From NCBI RefSeq assembly GCF_004217315.1, contig NZ_SGWR01000001.1, positions 1,240,001 through 1,304,000 on the forward strand: a DNA stretch of 64,000 nt, read 5' to 3'. Below are positions 45,947-55,835 of the stretch, piece by piece; position 1 is the first letter of the stretch, and every line of letters begins with the position of its first letter. The stretch comes from Corticibacter populi (GTDB lineage: Bacteria; Pseudomonadota; Gammaproteobacteria; Burkholderiales; Burkholderiaceae_C). The notes below the pieces were generated by a model. That model did not search any database and had not been told where the DNA came from. It worked only from the letters and a program-made list of their open reading frames with translations. Position numbers and translations under genes: made by a program.

Positions 45947-46948
45947 ATGCACGACTCCGCCCCGTTTTCCCGGCACCTGAGCCTGACGACGCTGCAGCTT
46001 TTCGTGGCTGTCTGCGAGACCGGCAGCATCGGTCAGGCCGCCGAGCGCGAATTCATCGCCGCCTCGGCAGTGAGCAAGCGCCTCTCGGATCTGGAGACGG
46101 ATGTCGGCGTGCCCCTGCTGGAGCGCCACAGCCGTGGCGTCAAGCCCACGGCCGCCGGAGAGAACCTGCTGCAACACGCGCGCGGCATCCTGTTCGACGT
46201 GCAGCGTCTGCAGACCGACCTGCTGGAATACGCCGAAGGCGTGCGCGGCCACGTTCGCATCTTCGCCAACCTCTCGGCGATCGTGCAGTTCCTGCCGGAG
46301 GATCTGGGCAGCTTCGCCAGCGCCCAGCCCGGCATCAAGATTGATCTGCAGGAGCGCATGAGCAGCGAGACGCTGGCCGCCATCCAGGAAGGCGCCGTCG
46401 AACTGGGCATCTGCTACACCCCCGGTGCCACGCCCACCATGCTGCAGGCCAAGCCCTACCACCAGGACCGGCTCGTGCTGGTGATGCCGCATGAGCACGC
46501 GCTGGCCCGCCAGGCGCACCCCGAAGGCATCCACTTTGCCCAGGCACTCGATTGCGACTTCGTCGGCCTGCACAGCGCCAGCAGCATCGGCCTGCTGATG
46601 CGCCAGGCCGCCGCGGCCGCCGGCCGCAGCCTGCGCCAGCGCATCCAGGTCACCGGGCTGGACACCATGTGCCGCATGATCGACAACGGCCTGGGCATCG
46701 GCATCATGCCCGATCGCGCCTTTGCACTGATGCACCCGCTGGGCCGGCTGCAGGCATTGCCGCTGGCCGATGCCTGGGCCTGGCGCCAGTCGTGGATCGT
46801 GGCCCGCGATTTCGACGCCCTGCCCGGCTCGGCCCGGCTGCTGGTCGAGCACCTGGAAGCGCGCGCCAGGGCCCAGGCCGTGCAGACGCGCCTGCAGGCA
46901 CTGGCGGCCAGCCCGGCAGCACCGCCCCCCGCTCCATGGCCGGCCTAG
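45947..46948 (+). CDS. LysR-family transcriptional regulator
   Basis: This 333-residue protein is a typical LysR regulator. The winged helix-turn-helix is at residues 8-66 ([53 protein letters not shown]), followed by a linker helix and a substrate-binding domain ([12 protein letters not shown] near 98, [19 protein letters not shown] near 150). It is located between cfa and leuC and transcribed in the same direction as leuC, 58 bases before it; control of leuCD is possible but LysR proteins usually regulate divergent genes, so the target is unknown. The last 25 residues are Ala/Pro-rich and non-conserved. Confidence 0.88.
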   Translation: MHDSAPFSRHLSLTTLQLFVAVCETGSIGQAAEREFIAASAVSKRLSDLETDVGVPLLERHSRGVKPTAAGENLLQHARGILFDVQRLQTDLLEYAEGVRGHVRIFANLSAIVQFLPEDLGSFASAQPGIKIDLQERMSSETLAAIQEGAVELGICYTPGATPTMLQAKPYHQDRLVLVMPHEHALARQAHPEGIHFAQALDCDFVGLHSASSIGLLMRQAAAAAGRSLRQRIQVTGLDTMCRMIDNGLGIGIMPDRAFALMHPLGRLQALPLADAWAWRQSWIVARDFDALPGSARLLVEHLEARARAQAVQTRLQALAASPAAPPPAPWPA

Positions 46949-47006
46949 AATGCCTGCCAGTTCCGCCCCCGATCGACGACCACAAAACCACAGAGCCACA
47001 AACCCC

Positions 47007-48458
47007 ATGAGCAAGACCCTCTACGACAAGATCTTCGACGAGCACGTCATCCACACCGAGGAAGACGGCACCGCCATCCTCTATATCGATCGCCACCTGG
47101 TGCACGAGGTCACCAGCCCGCAGGCTTTCGAAGGCCTGCGCGAAGCGGGCCGCAAGGTCTGGCGCATCAGCTCCATCGTCGCCACCGCCGACCACAACAC
47201 CCCCACCACCGGCTGGGAGCGCGGCTATGACGGCATCGCCGATCCGATCAGCAAGGAGCAGATCGTCACGCTCAACCACAACATCAACGAGTTCGGCGCC
47301 GCGGCCTTCTTCCCGTTCATGAGCCGCCGTCAGGGCATCGTGCACGTCATCGGACCGGAGAATGGCGCGACGCTGCCGGGCATGACGGTGGTCTGCGGCG
47401 ACAGCCACACGTCCACGCACGGCGCCTTCGGTGCGCTCGCGCACGGTATCGGCACCAGCGAAGTCGAGCACGTCATGGCCACCCAGACGCTGCTGGCCAA
47501 GAAGGCCAAGAACATGCTGATCAAGGTCGAGGGCCAGGTGGCGCCCGGCATCACCGCCAAGGACATCGTGCTGGCCATCATCGGCCGGATCGGTACCGCT
47601 GGCGGCACCGGCTACACCATCGAGTTCGCCGGCTCGGCCATCCGCGCGCTGAGCGTGGAAGGCCGCATGACAGCCTGCAACATGGCCATCGAGGCCGGTG
47701 CGCGCGCCGGCCTGGTGGCCGTCGACGACAAAACCATCGAGTACCTCAAGGGGCGCCCGCTGGCACCCGGCTTCGACGCCAAGACCGGCCAGTTCGTCGG
47801 CGGCCCCGAGTGGGACCAGGCCGCGGCCTACTGGCGCACCCTGCACTCCGACCCCGACGCGGTGTTCGACAAGGTCGTCGAGCTCGACGCCGCGCAGATC
47901 GTGCCACAGGTCACCTGGGGCACCTCACCGGAGATGGTGCTGGGCGTCGATTCCCGCGTGCCCGATCCGGACAAGGAAAAGGATGCCGTCAAGCGCAACG
48001 CGATGGAACGTGCGCTGACCTACATGAACCTGGAGCCAGGCAAACCGCTCTCGGACATCGTGATCGACAAGGTCTTCATCGGCAGTTGCACCAACAGCCG
48101 CATCGAGGACATGCGCGAGGCCGCCGCAGTGGTCAGGAGGCTCGGCCAGAAGGTTGCCAAGAACGTCAAGCTGGCCATGGTCGTGCCCGGCTCCGGGCTG
48201 GTCCGCGAGCAGGCCGAGCGCGAGGGCCTGGACAAGATATTCACCGCCGCCGGTTTCGAGTGGCGCGAGCCCGGCTGCTCGATGTGCCTGGCCATGAACG
48301 CCGACCGGCTCGACCCCGGCGAGCGCTGCGCCTCCACCAGCAACCGCAACTTCGAAGGCCGCCAGGGCGCCGGCGGGCGTACCCATCTGGTCAGCCCGGC
48401 GATGGCTGCTGCCGCCGCCATCCACGGTCACTTCGTCGACATTCGCCGTTTCGCCTGA
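47007..48458 (+). CDS. leuC: 3-Isopropylmalate dehydratase, large subunit
   Basis: This 483-residue aconitase-family protein isomerises 2- to 3-isopropylmalate in leucine synthesis. The [4Fe-4S] cysteines are in [13 protein letters not shown] near residue 355 and GCSMCLAMN near 424; other motifs are [19 protein letters not shown] near 27, [20 protein letters not shown] near 135 and [18 protein letters not shown] near the end. It is slightly longer than the usual 465-475 because of an insert near 250-285 ([18 protein letters not shown] region). ATG 47007 matches the usual [15 protein letters not shown] start. leuD follows with a small lipoprotein gene between. Confidence 0.96.
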   Translation: MSKTLYDKIFDEHVIHTEEDGTAILYIDRHLVHEVTSPQAFEGLREAGRKVWRISSIVATADHNTPTTGWERGYDGIADPISKEQIVTLNHNINEFGAAAFFPFMSRRQGIVHVIGPENGATLPGMTVVCGDSHTSTHGAFGALAHGIGTSEVEHVMATQTLLAKKAKNMLIKVEGQVAPGITAKDIVLAIIGRIGTAGGTGYTIEFAGSAIRALSVEGRMTACNMAIEAGARAGLVAVDDKTIEYLKGRPLAPGFDAKTGQFVGGPEWDQAAAYWRTLHSDPDAVFDKVVELDAAQIVPQVTWGTSPEMVLGVDSRVPDPDKEKDAVKRNAMERALTYMNLEPGKPLSDIVIDKVFIGSCTNSRIEDMREAAAVVRRLGQKVAKNVKLAMVVPGSGLVREQAEREGLDKIFTAAGFEWREPGCSMCLAMNADRLDPGERCASTSNRNFEGRQGAGGRTHLVSPAMAAAAAIHGHFVDIRRFA

Positions 48459-48501
48459 AACCCGAGCCCCTGAAACCCGGAAATTGGAAGGGAACGCCCC
48501 C

Positions 48502-48633
48502 ATGCGCAAGACCGTTCTTCACCTGCTGGCAGGCCTGACGGCCCTGCTCGCGCTCACCGCCTGCAACACCGTGCAAGGTGTGGGCCAGGACATCCAGGCC
48601 GGGGGCCGGGCCATCGAGCGCGCCGCCCGCTGA
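48502..48633 (+). CDS. Entericidin A/B-like small lipoprotein
   Basis: This 43-residue protein starts [20 protein letters not shown], then C, with a lipobox (LTAC) at residue 21, giving a mature lipoprotein of about 23 residues ([20 protein letters not shown]). The [14 protein letters not shown] region matches the entericidin family, whose E. coli members EcnA/EcnB act as an antidote/toxin pair of bacteriolytic lipoproteins. It lies 43 bases after leuC and 95 bases before leuD on the same strand, with a gaaggga ribosome binding site near 48488. Placement between leuC and leuD recurs in Burkholderiales, as I remember; it is probably cotranscribed. Function here is unknown. Confidence 0.85.
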   Translation: MRKTVLHLLAGLTALLALTACNTVQGVGQDIQAGGRAIERAAR

Positions 48634-48728
48634 GCGCCGTCGCTGGCTCCGCATCCGGTCTCAACCGCTGCGGCACGGCCCCAGACGCCGCCGCACCCCC
48701 ATCCAGAAACCAACGAAACAACGACCCC

Positions 48729-49397
48729 ATGGACAAATTCACCATCCACAAAGGCCTGGTGGCCCCGCTCGACCGCGAGAACGTCGATACCGATGCCATC
48801 ATTCCCAAGCAGTTCCTCAAGTCCATCAAGAAGACCGGCTTTGGCGTCAACCTGTTCGACGAATGGCGCTACCTCGATCATGGCGAACCTGGCCAGGACC
48901 CGGCCAGCCGCAAACCCAACCCCGAATTCGTGCTCAACCAGCCCCGCTACCGGGGCGCCTCGATCCTGCTGACGCGCCAGAACTTCGGCTGCGGCTCCTC
49001 GCGCGAGCATGCGCCCTGGGCACTGGTGCAGTACGGCTTTCGCGCCATCATCGCGCCCAGCTATGCCGACATCTTCTTCAACAACAGTTTCAAGAACGGC
49101 CTGGTGCCCATCGTCCAGCCCGAGGCGGTGGTCAGCCAGCTGTTTGACGAGGTCAACGCCTTCCCCGGCTACGAACTGACGATCGACCTGGAGCGGCAGG
49201 TCATCGTGCGGCCACGGGGCGAGGAACTGCCGTTCGACATCGTGCCATTCCGAAAGTACTGCCTGCTCAACGGCTTTGACGACATCGGCCTGACCCTGCG
49301 CCATGCCGACAAGATCCGCGCCTTCGAGGCCGAGCGGCTGGCGAGCAAGCCCTGGCTGGCCCATACCATGGGCGTGGACAAAGTGCCGCAGGCCTGA
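48729..49397 (+). CDS. leuD: 3-Isopropylmalate dehydratase, small subunit
   Basis: This 222-residue protein is the swivelling-domain subunit that completes isopropylmalate isomerase with LeuC. Motifs: [20 protein letters not shown] near residue 18, [13 protein letters not shown] near 38, the substrate-loop [15 protein letters not shown] near 85, [17 protein letters not shown] near 103 and [20 protein letters not shown] near 165-185. Length is slightly above the usual 200-215. The stop codon's last base begins a dispersed repeat end. leuB and leuA are not in the window. Confidence 0.96.
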   Translation: MDKFTIHKGLVAPLDRENVDTDAIIPKQFLKSIKKTGFGVNLFDEWRYLDHGEPGQDPASRKPNPEFVLNQPRYRGASILLTRQNFGCGSSREHAPWALVQYGFRAIIAPSYADIFFNNSFKNGLVPIVQPEAVVSQLFDEVNAFPGYELTIDLERQVIVRPRGEELPFDIVPFRKYCLLNGFDDIGLTLRHADKIRAFEAERLASKPWLAHTMGVDKVPQA

Positions 49398-49422
49398 GAG
49401 CCTGTTCACGATCTTTTCGTGG
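49397..49422. repeat. Solo end of the GAACCTGTTCACGATC repeat family
   Basis: gagcctgttcacgatcttttcgtggg matches the left end of the repeats at 42343 (two or three differences) and 44034. It begins at the last base of the leuD stop codon. No right end is nearby, so it is a remnant. Confidence 0.5.
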
Positions 49423-49500
49423 GCAACCCGACCTGGCACATGGACGCGCAGACAGACAACAGGCCGCAGCCTGCGCGCCCGTCACAAAATCTCGCTGGTT

Positions 49501-49532
49501 TTGACAAGACGCGTAAAAGCCTGTGCTAGAAT
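49501..49532 (+). promoter_or_regulatory. Candidate sigma-70 promoter for the tRNA-Arg pair
   Basis: A perfect TTGACA (49501-49506) and an extended -10 TGCTAGAAT (49524-49532) precede the first tRNA gene by 11 bases. The spacer is 20 bases, longer than ideal, but the extended -10 may compensate. Confidence 0.5.
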
Positions 49533-49543
49533 TCGATGCTTCA

Positions 49544-49621
49544 GCGGCTGTAGCTCAGTTGGATTAGAGTACTTGGCTACGAACCAAGGGGTCGTGGGTT
49601 CGAATCCTGCCAGCCGCACCA
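49544..49621 (+). tRNA. tRNA-Arg (anticodon ACG), first copy
   Basis: A complete cloverleaf can be drawn: acceptor GCGGCTG/CAGCCGC, D arm GCTC...GAGT, anticodon arm CTTGG-CTACGAA-CCAAG with anticodon ACG, T arm GTGGG-TTCGAAT-CCTGC (one non-pair), and an encoded ACCA 3' end. ACG (A34 read as inosine) decodes CGU/CGC/CGA arginine codons. Confidence 0.96.
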
Positions 49622-49700
49622 TTTTCGAAAAGTCTGCTTTTTTGCACATCGCTTCCAAGCAGGCTTTTTTGATTGTTAATTGCTTGTTTTTCACCGTTTT

Positions 49701-49778
49701 GCGGCTGTAGCTCAGTTGGATTAGAGTACTTGGCTACGAACCAAGGGGTCGTGGGTTCGAATCCTGCCAGCCGCACCA
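49701..49778 (+). tRNA. tRNA-Arg (anticodon ACG), second copy
   Basis: All 78 bases are identical to the copy at 49544-49621, including the encoded CCA. The 79-base spacer contains T-rich runs (tctgctttttt, gcaggctttttt) that may help processing. The two genes are most simply cotranscribed and end at the terminator at 49786-49816. Confidence 0.96.
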
Positions 49779-49785
49779 TCAGGGA

Positions 49786-49816
49786 AAGCCCGCTTGCCAT
49801 GCAAGCGGGCTTTTTT
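49786..49816 (+). terminator. Intrinsic terminator of the tRNA-Arg operon
   Basis: aagcccgcttgc, loop cat, gcaagcgggctt followed by tttt is a perfect 12-bp stem with a T-tract, 8 bases after the second tRNA. It is also placed to stop the convergent minus-strand oxidoreductase gene ending at 49847. Confidence 0.93.
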
Positions 49817-49846
49817 CATGGTCTGCACCGGGGCGGCGCAGGCGGC

Positions 49847-50458
49847 TCAGTACCCGACCGTGAAACGCTGGCGCACATGGCGCGGATGCTCGACTTCGTC
49901 GACCAGTGCCACTGCGTAATCCTCGAAGGAAATGCGGCTGCCCTGCTCGCCCACCAGCAGCGCATCGCCGCCCAAACGGAACTTGCCGGTGCGCTCGCCC
50001 GGCACGAATTCGGCCGAGGGCGAAAGAAAGGTCCAGTCCAGTTCCTTTTCCCCGCGCAGCGCATCCAGGAATGCCGCACCACCCGTGGCTTCCGCACGAT
50101 ACGCGGCAGGGAAGTCCGGCTGATCGATCAGGCGCTGGCCCGGCGCAACCTCCAGGCTGCCGGCACCACCCACCACCAGATAACGCTTAACACCCGCTGC
50201 CCGCACGGCATCGATCAGGGTCCTGGGATCGGTATCGGCAAAGCGCACCGCACTGATCACGACGTCATGGCCCTTGAGCAGTTCGGCAAGCCCCTGCGGA
50301 TCGCCCACATCGCCCTTCTCGGCGGTCACGCTGGGCAGTTGCGCAATCTTTTCAGGGTGGCGAGCGATGGCGGTGACACTGTGGCCGCGCTCGGCCAGTT
50401 CCTTGAGGATGCGCGAGCCAACCGCGCCGGAAGCGCCGATCAATGCGATACGAGACAT
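49847..50458 (-). CDS. NAD(P)-binding oxidoreductase (NmrA/YwnB-like)
   Basis: This 203-residue protein is an atypical short-chain-dehydrogenase-fold protein. The Rossmann motif is RIALIGASGAVGSRILKELA near residue 3, with VTAIARHPEKI near 27, GHDVVISAVRF near 62 and RYLVVGGAGSLEVAPG near 90. It lacks a clear YxxxK pair, as in NmrA/YwnB/YesF-like NAD(P)H-binding proteins, so it may be a redox sensor or a reductase with unknown substrate. The ATG at 50458 starts the nucleotide fold. It is divergent from an HxlR regulator, a common pairing in which the regulator controls the oxidoreductase. Confidence 0.85.
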   Translation of the reverse strand: MSRIALIGASGAVGSRILKELAERGHSVTAIARHPEKIAQLPSVTAEKGDVGDPQGLAELLKGHDVVISAVRFADTDPRTLIDAVRAAGVKRYLVVGGAGSLEVAPGQRLIDQPDFPAAYRAEATGGAAFLDALRGEKELDWTFLSPSAEFVPGERTGKFRLGGDALLVGEQGSRISFEDYAVALVDEVEHPRHVRQRFTVGY

Positions 50459-50562
50459 ATGGATTTCCCTTTCTCTCCGGTTCGGAGACATGGTCACAAA
50501 AATGGACTTTTGAGGATCGTGATGCTACAGTGCCCCGCGTTCGACCACAAGAGGTCACGGCA

Positions 50563-51039
50563 ATGCGACCTGGTCACCCCGCGGTGACCATTGCGGCCTC
50601 CCACCCTCCACCCTGCGCAGCCCCCGACACCATGACCGCACCACAGATGCCCCCGGAACCGCCGCCAGCCATGCCGGGCGATGCCGGTACCAGCCCCTTC
50701 GACCACCCCTGCCCGATCCGCGACGTGCTCAACCGCATCGGCGACCAGTGGAGCCTCTTGATCCTGCAGGCGCTGACGCAGGGCACGCTGCGCTTCAATG
50801 CCCTCCACCGCGAACTCGGCGACATCTCGCGACAGATGCTCTCGCGCACGCTCAAGAAACTCGAGGCCGACGGCTTCGTGCAGCGCACGCTTTATCCAGA
50901 AGTGCCGCCGCGCGTGGAATACACGCTGACGGCGCTGGGCCACTCGTTTCTCCCGCCACTGCAGGCGCTGGTCGAATGGGCCGACGCCCACCACCTAGAA
51001 ATCTGCCAGTCCCGCCGCCGCATGGCCACACCGGCCTGA
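50563..51039 (+). CDS. HxlR-family transcriptional regulator
   Basis: This protein of about 158 residues carries the HxlR winged helix: CPIRDVLNRIGDQWSLLILQ near residue 48, LRFNALHRELGDISRQMLSR near 74, TLKKLEADGFVQRTLYPEVP near 96 and VEYTLTALGHSFLPPLQAL near 118. HxlR proteins often sense thiol or aldehyde/quinone stress through a conserved cysteine; here CPI near 48 is the candidate. ATG 50563 is chosen for its aagagg ribosome binding site (50549-50554); an internal ATG at 50632 gives a shorter protein without the Pro-rich leader. It is divergent from the NAD(P)-binding oxidoreductase, with a 104-base shared control region. Confidence 0.85.
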   Translation: MRPGHPAVTIAASHPPPCAAPDTMTAPQMPPEPPPAMPGDAGTSPFDHPCPIRDVLNRIGDQWSLLILQALTQGTLRFNALHRELGDISRQMLSRTLKKLEADGFVQRTLYPEVPPRVEYTLTALGHSFLPPLQALVEWADAHHLEICQSRRRMATPA

Positions 51040-51094
51040 ACACCATCCAGGAAGAACACCCAGAACCTGTCAAAGCATGGCAGAATTGCCCACT

Positions 51095-51119
51095 AAGGCA
51101 TTATTTTTGAATGCCTTTT
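51095..51119 (+). terminator. Probable intrinsic terminator after the HxlR gene
   Basis: AAGGCATT (51095-51102), loop atttttg, AATGCCTT (51110-51117) followed by tt is an 8-bp stem with a short T-run. It is 55 bases after the HxlR stop and 38 bases before greB. A gaacctgtcaaagcatggc fragment at about 51064 looks like a decayed end of the MITE-like family. Confidence 0.5.
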
Positions 51120-51156
51120 CAGATTCAAATCCTGTACCCCCCGGCTGCCACGCACC

Positions 51157-51711
<555 letters not shown>

Positions 51712-52895
51712 AAGCCAGCCCATGAGCCACCTGCGAGGCCAGCGCCCAATCAACATGCTCGCGCACCAGCTCGGGCGTGTGTGGCGCGGCGCGCCAGCGC
51801 TCGAGCATGGCACGCACTTGCGCAGCCAGTGCCGCGGACAGGTGCCCGCCATGCAAGGCATTGCCGCTGGCCACGGCCAGGTTGCGCTGCCAGCGCAGAT
51901 AGCCGATGCGGCGCATCGGGCTGCCCTCGGTGCGCTGCAGGAAATCGGCCTCGCTCCAGCCCAGCAGTTCCAGCAGTGCCGGAGACTGCAGCGCGGGCCG
52001 TGCGGCAAAGTCGGCCACCGTGCTCGGCTGCGCGAACTTGTTCCAGGGGCAGACCAGCTGGCAATCGTCACAGCCGTAGATGCGGTTGCCCATCAATGGC
52101 CGCAGCGCCAGCGGGATGCTGCCCGGATGCTCGATGGTCAGATACGAGATGCACAGCCGCGCATCGACGCGCCCGGACGCCACGATGGCGCCCGTCGGGC
52201 AGGCTGCGATGCAGGCGCGGCAGCCACCGCAGTGGCTGCTGGTGGGCTCGGTGGGCGGCAGCGCCATGTCGAGGAAGATCTCGCCGAGAAAGAACATCGA
52301 GCCGCCTTCGCGCGAGAGCAGCAGGGTGTGCTTGCCGCGCCAGCCCAGGCCGCTGCGCCTGGCCAGTTCCGCTTCGAGCACCGGCGCGGAATCGGTGAAC
52401 ACGCGATGGCCCAGCGGCCCCACGGCCGCCTGGATGCGCTCAGCCAGTCGCTGCAGGCGCGTGCGCAGCACCTTGTGGTAGTCCCGTCCACGGGCATACA
52501 TCGACACCACGGCCCGCTCGGGCACCCCGAGCTGCGCCAGCTCGGTGCCCTGCCAATCCGTTGGCGTGCCCGGCGGCAGGTAGTCCATGCGCGCGGTGAC
52601 GATGCTCAGCGTGCCGGGCACCAGTTCGGCGGGCCGGGCGCGCTTGAGGCCATGGCGCTGCATGTATTCCATCTCGCCATGGAAACCTTTTTCCAGCCAG
52701 GCCATCAATCCGGCTTCGGCATCGGACAAGTCGATGCCGGCCACGCCGATCTGAGAGAATCCCAGCTCCCGCGCCCATTGCCCGATTTGCGTCACCAATG
52801 CCGTTTCTGTCGTTTCTGCAGCCATGTCTGGCCGCATTGTAGGTGGCTCACCATGCCCCCTGCGTCCGCCTGCCCACCCACCGCTCCCGCTTCCC

Positions 52896-53429
52896 ATGCA
52901 CCTCATGCCCTTGCCGACCGGCCCTGCCGATGATGGCGGCCCCTGGCTGCCGCTGGCCGATGAGGCCGACACCGAACGCCTGGCCCAGGCCTTTTCCGCC
53001 CAGGCCGGGACCGGTTTGCTCGACCATGCCGTACTGTTCCTGCAGGGCACGCTGGGCGCCGGCAAGACCACCTTCGTGCGGCACCTTCTGCGCGCCCTGG
53101 GTGTTGCCGGCCGCATCAAGAGCCCGACCTACGCCTTGCTGGAGAGCTACGCGCTCGATCGGGCACCGCACACCGTCTACCACTTCGATCTGTACCGCCT
53201 GGAGGCTCCGCAGGAATGGCTCGACGCCGGCCTGCAGGACACCGTCTGCGGCCCGGGCCTGAAGTTGATCGAATGGCCCCAACAGGCCGGCAACCTGCTG
53301 GGACAGCCCGATCTGGAACTGCAGCTCCAGACCCTGCCCGGCCACGAACAGGCCCGGCAGGCACGACTGCAGGCGCACACGGCCACCGGCCGGGCGCTGT
53401 TTGAAAACGCAATGAAATTCCGCCCATGA
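52896..53429 (+). CDS. tsaE: tRNA threonylcarbamoyladenosine biosynthesis ATPase TsaE
   Basis: This protein of about 177 residues is the P-loop ATPase that drives the TsaBD complex making the t6A modification of tRNA. Walker A is GTLGAGKTTFVRHLLRALG near residue 49, with IKSPTYALLESYAL near 71, VYHFDLYRLEAPQEWLDAGL near 91 and LKLIEWPQQAGNLL near 122, all typical. ATG 52896 or 52905 are both possible starts; the open frame to 52824 overlaps the queG start and is unlikely. It overlaps amiC by 4 bases, the usual tsaE-amiC arrangement. Confidence 0.93.
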   Translation: MHLMPLPTGPADDGGPWLPLADEADTERLAQAFSAQAGTGLLDHAVLFLQGTLGAGKTTFVRHLLRALGVAGRIKSPTYALLESYALDRAPHTVYHFDLYRLEAPQEWLDAGLQDTVCGPGLKLIEWPQQAGNLLGQPDLELQLQTLPGHEQARQARLQAHTATGRALFENAMKFRP

Positions 53430-55012
53430 CGACATCCCGAAAGCCGGATTGCATGCCCGCGGCCCAGCGCCCAGGGAACACCAGCCTCACCTGCGCCGAG
53501 CCGACCCCGTCCGGCGGCGCCCTCGGCCGCCGCCAGTGGCTGCAGGCCGGCACGCTGCTGTGCCTGCTGGGCGTGCAGCACATCGTGCGCGCACAGCCCG
53601 ACCAGCGCCACCAGCCGCAAAGCGCCAGCAAGGGCGGCAAGAACGGCATCGTGGCCGTGCGCATCTGGCCCGCACCGGACTACTCGCGCGTGACCATCGA
53701 ATCCGACGAGGAGCTGGAGTACACGCAGGATTTCGTCCAGAACCCGCCAAGGCTGTTCGTCGACATCAAGAATCTGCGCCTGGGCAACGAGCTGCGCAAC
53801 GTGGTGACCAAGGTGCAGCCGGACGATCCGAACATCGAGGCCATCCGCATCGCGCAAAATTCGCCCACTGTCGTGCGCATGGTGCTCGACCTCAAGCAGA
53901 TGGTGCGCCCGGAGGTCTTCACCCTCAAGCCGGTGGCGCCCTACCGCTACCGGCTGGTGTTCGACCTGTACCCGGCGCTGCCGGTCGATCCGATGGCCCA
54001 GCTCATCGCCGAACGCCTGCAGCGCGTCGAACAGGCCCCGCCCGAGGTGCCTGCGGCACCGGTACCGCCGCCAGCCTCGGCTGCACCCGTCCCGGCGGCG
54101 CCAGCACTTCCGCCCCCACCGGCGGCAGCGTCACCGGACCCGCTGGATCACTGGATCTCGCAGAATGGTAGCCGGCCGGTGCCAGCGCCGCCGCCTCCCG
54201 CGCCCCGGCCAGCACCGGCGCCTGCGCCGATACCGACGCCAGCCCCTGCCCCGGCGCCTTCCGCGCCGGTGGCCACCGCGCGCCAGACCGACCGCATCAT
54301 CATCGTCGCACTCGATCCCGGCCACGGCGGCGAGGACCCGGGCGCCATCGGCCCGGCCGGCACCCATGAGAAGAACGTGGTGCTGGCTATTGCGCTGGCA
54401 CTGCGCGAGCGCATCAACCGTTCGCGCGTCAACGGTGTGCCGATGCAGGCCTTTCTGACCCGCGACCGCGACTTCTTCGTGCCGCTCGACATCCGTGTGC
54501 AGAAATCGCGCCGCGTCGAGGCTGACATTTTCATCAGCATCCATGCCGATGCCGCCCTCAACCGCAGCGCGCGCGGCGCCAGCGTCTATGCGCTGAGCCA
54601 GCGCGGCGCCTCCAGCACGCTGGCGCGCTGGCTGGCCGACAAGGAAAACCGCGCCGACCTGGTGGGCGGCATGAACGTCAAGAGCAACGACCGTCATGTG
54701 CACGAGGCACTGGTGGACATGAGCACCACCGCCCAGGTGCGCGACAGCTTGCAGCTGGCGCAGTTCATCATTGACGAGATGGCCAAGATCACGCGCATGC
54801 ACAAGCGCGCCGTGGAGCAGGCCAACTTCGCGGTGCTGCGGTCACCGGACACGCCGCGCGTGCTGGTGGAGACAGCTTTCCTGAGCAACCCGGAGGAGGA
54901 ACGCCTGCTGCGCTCGCAGGCGCACCAGCAACGCGTCGCCGATGCGATCCTGGCGGGCATCATCAAGTACTTCCAGGCGCACCCGCCGCAGCCGCGCGTG
55001 CGGCGGCTGTGA
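53426..55012 (+). CDS. amiC: N-acetylmuramoyl-L-alanine amidase AmiC
   Basis: This 528-residue periplasmic zinc amidase cuts septal peptidoglycan during daughter-cell separation. The N terminus carries a twin-arginine-type signal (GRRQWLQAGTLLCLLGVQ near residue 33), as in Tat-exported AmiC. An AMIN domain spans about 70-180 (VAVRIWPAPDYSRVTIESDE near 72), followed by a long Pro/Ala linker (about 195-285). The Amidase_3 domain has VALDPGHGGEDPGAIGPAGT near 292 (zinc His), HEKNVVLAIALALRE near 312 (Glu), DIFISIHADAALN near 368 and VLVETAFLSNPEEE near 473 (catalytic Glu). Length and order suit the family; the linker is unusually long and proline-rich. Confidence 0.94.
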   Translation: MTTSRKPDCMPAAQRPGNTSLTCAEPTPSGGALGRRQWLQAGTLLCLLGVQHIVRAQPDQRHQPQSASKGGKNGIVAVRIWPAPDYSRVTIESDEELEYTQDFVQNPPRLFVDIKNLRLGNELRNVVTKVQPDDPNIEAIRIAQNSPTVVRMVLDLKQMVRPEVFTLKPVAPYRYRLVFDLYPALPVDPMAQLIAERLQRVEQAPPEVPAAPVPPPASAAPVPAAPALPPPPAAASPDPLDHWISQNGSRPVPAPPPPAPRPAPAPAPIPTPAPAPAPSAPVATARQTDRIIIVALDPGHGGEDPGAIGPAGTHEKNVVLAIALALRERINRSRVNGVPMQAFLTRDRDFFVPLDIRVQKSRRVEADIFISIHADAALNRSARGASVYALSQRGASSTLARWLADKENRADLVGGMNVKSNDRHVHEALVDMSTTAQVRDSLQLAQFIIDEMAKITRMHKRAVEQANFAVLRSPDTPRVLVETAFLSNPEEERLLRSQAHQQRVADAILAGIIKYFQAHPPQPRVRRL

Positions 55013-55106
55013 GCGCCGGTTCACGATCATCTCCCGGACGGGTCCTGAAGGCCGCCATGGCAAGGCGCGCGCCGCAACCGCTGGCGGCGCCCGGCCCTTT
55101 TTCCGC

Positions 55107-55835
55107 TCACTCGCCCAGGTAGGCGGCGCGCACCTTCGGATCGTGCAGCAGCTGCTGCGAGGGCCCTTCGAGGATCAGCTCGCCCGACTCCATCACATAG
55201 CCGCGCTGGCTCAGCTCCAGCGCCAGGCGCGCGTTCTGCTCGATCAGCAGGATGGTCACGCCCTCGCGGGCAATCTCCCGCACCACCTCGAAGATGCGCT
55301 CGACCATGATGGGCGCCAGCCCCATGGTCGGTTCGTCGAGCAGCAGCAGCTTCGGGCGCGAGAGCACGGCGCGGCCCATGGCCAGCATCTGCTGCTCGCC
55401 GCCAGAGAGGGTGCCGGCAGTCTGGCGGCGGCGCTCGGCCAGACGCGGGAACTGGACATAGACCCGTTCGAGATCCTGCGCGATGGCCGCCCGGTCATGC
55501 CGGCTGTATGCGCCCATCTGCAGGTTCTCCTCGATGCTCAGTTGCGGGAAGATGCCACGCCCCTCAGGCACCATCACCAGGCCCTGCCGCACCAGGCTGT
55601 GCACGGGCTGGCCCGCCAGGTTCGCCCCCAGGTAGCGGATCTGGCCGCCGGCCAGCGGCACCAGGCCACAGATGGCACGCAGCGTGGTGCTCTTGCCGGC
55701 ACCGTTGGCACCGATCAGCGCCACCAGCTCACCCTGGTCGACGTGCAGGTTCAGATGCCGCACGGCACGGATGCCGCCATAGGAGACATCGAGGTCGCTC
55801 AGCTCCAGCATTCGGGTTGTCTTCGTCTCGCTCAT
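55107..55835 (-). CDS. livF: Branched-chain amino acid ABC transporter, ATP-binding protein LivF
   Basis: This 242-residue ATPase is one of two that power branched-chain amino acid uptake. Walker A is GANGAGKSTTLRAICGL near residue 43, the Q-loop region VMVPEGRGIFPQLSIEENL near 90, the signature LSGGEQQMLAMGRAV near 140 and Walker B LLLLDEPTMGLAP near 160, with the switch His region replaced by the LivF-type IEQNAR near 197. It overlaps livG by 4 bases and is the last gene of the operon. Between it and convergent amiC (55013-55106) is a GC-rich stretch ending ggcccttttt that may terminate amiC. Confidence 0.93.
   Translation of the reverse strand: MSETKTTRMLELSDLDVSYGGIRAVRHLNLHVDQGELVALIGANGAGKSTTLRAICGLVPLAGGQIRYLGANLAGQPVHSLVRQGLVMVPEGRGIFPQLSIEENLQMGAYSRHDRAAIAQDLERVYVQFPRLAERRRQTAGTLSGGEQQMLAMGRAVLSRPKLLLLDEPTMGLAPIMVERIFEVVREIAREGVTILLIEQNARLALELSQRGYVMESGELILEGPSQQLLHDPKVRAAYLGE

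Noticed and set aside
49544-49778. Tandem tRNA genes as an integration (att) site of a genomic island
   Set aside because: Both copies are full length with normal flanks, only 79 bases apart, and no integrase or foreign genes lie between or beside them.
52824-53429. Longer TsaE starting at 52824
   Set aside because: It would overlap the queG start codon and add 24 Pro-rich residues absent from the family; ATG 52896 or 52905 is better.
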